A stretch of DNA of 64,000 nucleotides, taken from an uncultured Pelagibacteraceae bacterium (lineage in GTDB: Bacteria; Pseudomonadota; Alphaproteobacteria; Pelagibacterales; Pelagibacteraceae). The notes below the pieces were generated by a model that saw only the letters and a program-made list of their open reading frames with translations, was not told where the DNA came from and ran no database searches. Within the stretch, counting starts at the first letter, position 1. Each line of letters opens with the position of its first letter. A program made the translations under genes and the position numbers. This document shows, in pieces, positions 61,726 through 64,000 of this stretch. The DNA is taken from assembly GCA_902576335.1 (NCBI GenBank), contig CACGVC010000002.1, positions 1-64,000 on the forward strand. The letters run 5' to 3'.

Positions 61726-63945
61726 ATGGAAAACAAAAAAACAAAACTAACAATTTCTGGTGGTCCTAAAAAGTCATTTAAAAATATTGATAGTGCAAAT
61801 AATCAGGGAAAAAAAACAGTCATAATTAATAGACAGTCACCTAAATTCCCAGGGAAAGGGAAGTTTTCTAAAGGAAGTGGGTATAAATCCACTTCAACGA
61901 ACCATAAAAAAGCTGATACCTATAAAACAAATTTCAAAATAAATAATCCTAATTCAGGAATAAGTGATTTTGAAAAACGTAAGCTTGCAGAGCAAAGAGC
62001 AACGAAAAGATTTAAAGGAGAGGATGATAAAGACAAAAAATCTAAGACAAGTGGCTTAAAAAAAAGAGATGTAAAATTAACTGTTTCCAGAGCGTTAAGT
62101 GATGAAATAGAGACAAGAGAAAGAAGTTTAGCTTCTGTAAAAAGAGCAAGACAAAAAGAACTAAAAAATATAAATAAAGAGGATAGCAAAGAAAATCAAA
62201 AACCTATTAAAAGGAATATAAATATTCCAGAAGCTATAACTGTAAGAGAGTTAGCCAATAGAATGGCTGAACAGTCTAGTAATGTAATTAAACATTTGTT
62301 TGGAATGGGGGTTACAGTAACAATAAATCAAACATTAGCTGCTGATACTGCTGAGTATTTAGTAAAAGAATTTGGACATAATCCTATTAGGGAAGAAAAA
62401 GCAGAGGAGATAATAAAGAAAATAAAAGACTCTCGAAATGAAAATTTAAAAAATAGAGCACCGATAATAACTGTAATGGGCCATGTTGACCATGGAAAAA
62501 CTTCTGTTTTGGATGTTCTAAGAAGTGCCAATGTGGTTTCAGGAGAATTTGGTGGAATTACACAACATATTGGTGCTTACCAAATTAAAAGTGGTGATAA
62601 TAATTTAACTTTTATTGATACTCCTGGACACGCTGCTTTTACTGAAATGCGTGCAAGAGGATCAAAATTGACTGATATTGTTGTTTTAGTAGTTGCAGCA
62701 GATGATGGAGTTAAACCTCAAACAGTAGAGTCAATAAGACATGCCAAAGCTGCAAAAGTCCCTATAGTTGTGGCGATAAATAAATGTGATTTACCGGACG
62801 CTGATCCTCAAAAAATAAAAAACCAGTTATTAGAACATGAGTTGATCGCTGAGGATTTATCTGGAGATACATTAATGGTTGAAATCTCTGCTAAAACAAA
62901 AATGAATTTAGATAAATTGCTTGAAGCAATAACTTTACAAGCAGAAATTTTAGATTTAAAGACTGATTTTGACTCAAAAGCTACTGGAGTAGTTTTAGAA
63001 TCGAAAATTGATGTTGGAAGAGGTCCTGTCGCAAATATTATTGTAACCAGCGGCACCTTAAGAAAAGGAGACTTTTTTGTCAGTGGGATAAAATGGGGCA
63101 AAATAAGAGCTATCTTAAATGACAAAGGTGAAAATGTTGTAGAAGCGATTCCTTCAACTCCTGTAGAAATCTTGGGTATAAACGGTGCTGCTAAATCGGG
63201 GGATGATTTTATTGTTCTTGATAGTGAAAAAGAAGCAAAAACTCTCAGTGAGAATAGAACAGAGGAAAATAAAGACATTAAAAATCCGTTGTCCTTTGCA
63301 ACACAAGAATCAGCGTTTTCAAACAAATCATCTCAGGATTTAAATTTGATTATCAAATCAGACGTTCATGGGTCCTCTGAAGCTATAAAAAGTGCAATCA
63401 ATCAAATTAAACATGATGAGGTGAAACCAAAAATTATTTTAGCAGATATAGGAATGATAACAGAAACTGACGTTACTTTAGCTAAAGCGTCACAAGCTGT
63501 TTTAATAGCTTTTAATGTTAAACCAAGCAAAGAAGCAAAAAAACTGGCAGAAGATGAAAATATAAAGATCTCAACATATAACATAATCTATGAGGTACTG
63601 GACTTTGTTAAAAAAAGTATGTCAGGACTACTGGCTCCAGATGTGCAAGAAAGTATAACGGGCACAGCTCAAATTTTAGAAATATTTAAAGTATCTGGCG
63701 CAGGCAAAGTTGCAGGTTCTAAAGTAACAGAGGGTGAAATTCTTGCTAATTCCAGCGTAAGGATTATTAGAGACGGCACGATTATTTTCACTGGTAAAAT
63801 AGCGACAATATTTAGAGAAAAAAATCAAGTAAAACAGGTAGATATTGGCCAGGAATGTGGTATCGCACTCAAAGATTATATGGACTTTCAAAAAAATGAT
63901 ACAATTGAAGCTTTTAATGTTACATCTACAGAAAGGTCAATATAA
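61726..63945 (+). CDS. infB: Translation initiation factor IF-2
   Basis: [38 protein letters not shown]. Confidence 0.98.
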   Translation: MENKKTKLTISGGPKKSFKNIDSANNQGKKTVIINRQSPKFPGKGKFSKGSGYKSTSTNHKKADTYKTNFKINNPNSGISDFEKRKLAEQRATKRFKGEDDKDKKSKTSGLKKRDVKLTVSRALSDEIETRERSLASVKRARQKELKNINKEDSKENQKPIKRNINIPEAITVRELANRMAEQSSNVIKHLFGMGVTVTINQTLAADTAEYLVKEFGHNPIREEKAEEIIKKIKDSRNENLKNRAPIITVMGHVDHGKTSVLDVLRSANVVSGEFGGITQHIGAYQIKSGDNNLTFIDTPGHAAFTEMRARGSKLTDIVVLVVAADDGVKPQTVESIRHAKAAKVPIVVAINKCDLPDADPQKIKNQLLEHELIAEDLSGDTLMVEISAKTKMNLDKLLEAITLQAEILDLKTDFDSKATGVVLESKIDVGRGPVANIIVTSGTLRKGDFFVSGIKWGKIRAILNDKGENVVEAIPSTPVEILGINGAAKSGDDFIVLDSEKEAKTLSENRTEENKDIKNPLSFATQESAFSNKSSQDLNLIIKSDVHGSSEAIKSAINQIKHDEVKPKIILADIGMITETDVTLAKASQAVLIAFNVKPSKEAKKLAEDENIKISTYNIIYEVLDFVKKSMSGLLAPDVQESITGTAQILEIFKVSGAGKVAGSKVTEGEILANSSVRIIRDGTIIFTGKIATIFREKNQVKQVDIGQECGIALKDYMDFQKNDTIEAFNVTSTERSI

Positions 63946-64000
63946 TGGCTGATAGAATAGGAAAACAATTTACCCAGAGGCAACTTAGAGTTGGTGAAAT
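63945..64000 (+). CDS. rbfA: Ribosome-binding factor A, N-terminus (truncated by window end)
   Basis: TAATG overlap with inf[19 protein letters not shown]. Confidence 0.8.
   Translation, partial: MADRIGKQFTQRQLRVGE

Noticed and set aside
62808-63326. 172-aa minus-strand ORF inside infB
   Set aside because: Antisense to the IF-2 GTPase region; shadow ORF.

Overview
The window is an AT-rich, gene-dense alphaproteobacterial chromosome segment. Gene order and protein character resemble SAR11/Pelagibacter (inference). No rRNA, tRNA, CRISPR array, transposase or prophage was found. Nearly all of it is housekeeping: ftsK-lolA; hisBHA-F-E; hslVU; secB-dnaQ-coaE-aroE-maf-ppsR; hemE-hemH-hemJ-rho; mnmE-mnmG-rsmG-parA-parB; holA-lptE-leuS; a porin; nth-dapB; dnaJ-dnaK / grpE; rdgB; rsmI-BON; maeB; murJ-trpS-nfuA; fur-miaB-phoH-ybeY-lnt-metK; nusA-infB-rbfA. 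The most interesting signals are: (1) a probable replication origin in the ppsR/hemE divergent intergenic region (14405-14665); (2) a parS-like palindrome inside the rsmG coding sequence; (3) two paralogous GT41/O-GlcNAc-transferase-like genes inserted between rho and mnmE, with a fossil copy of the mnmE 5' end between them; (4) three small ORFs below the ORF-track cutoff, one of them ArfA-like; (5) regulatory structures, including a terminator that doubles as coding sequence, a hairpin abutting the nusA ribosome-binding site, and heat-shock-type promoters at dnaK and hslV. All assignments come from reading the sequence and translations; no database search was run.
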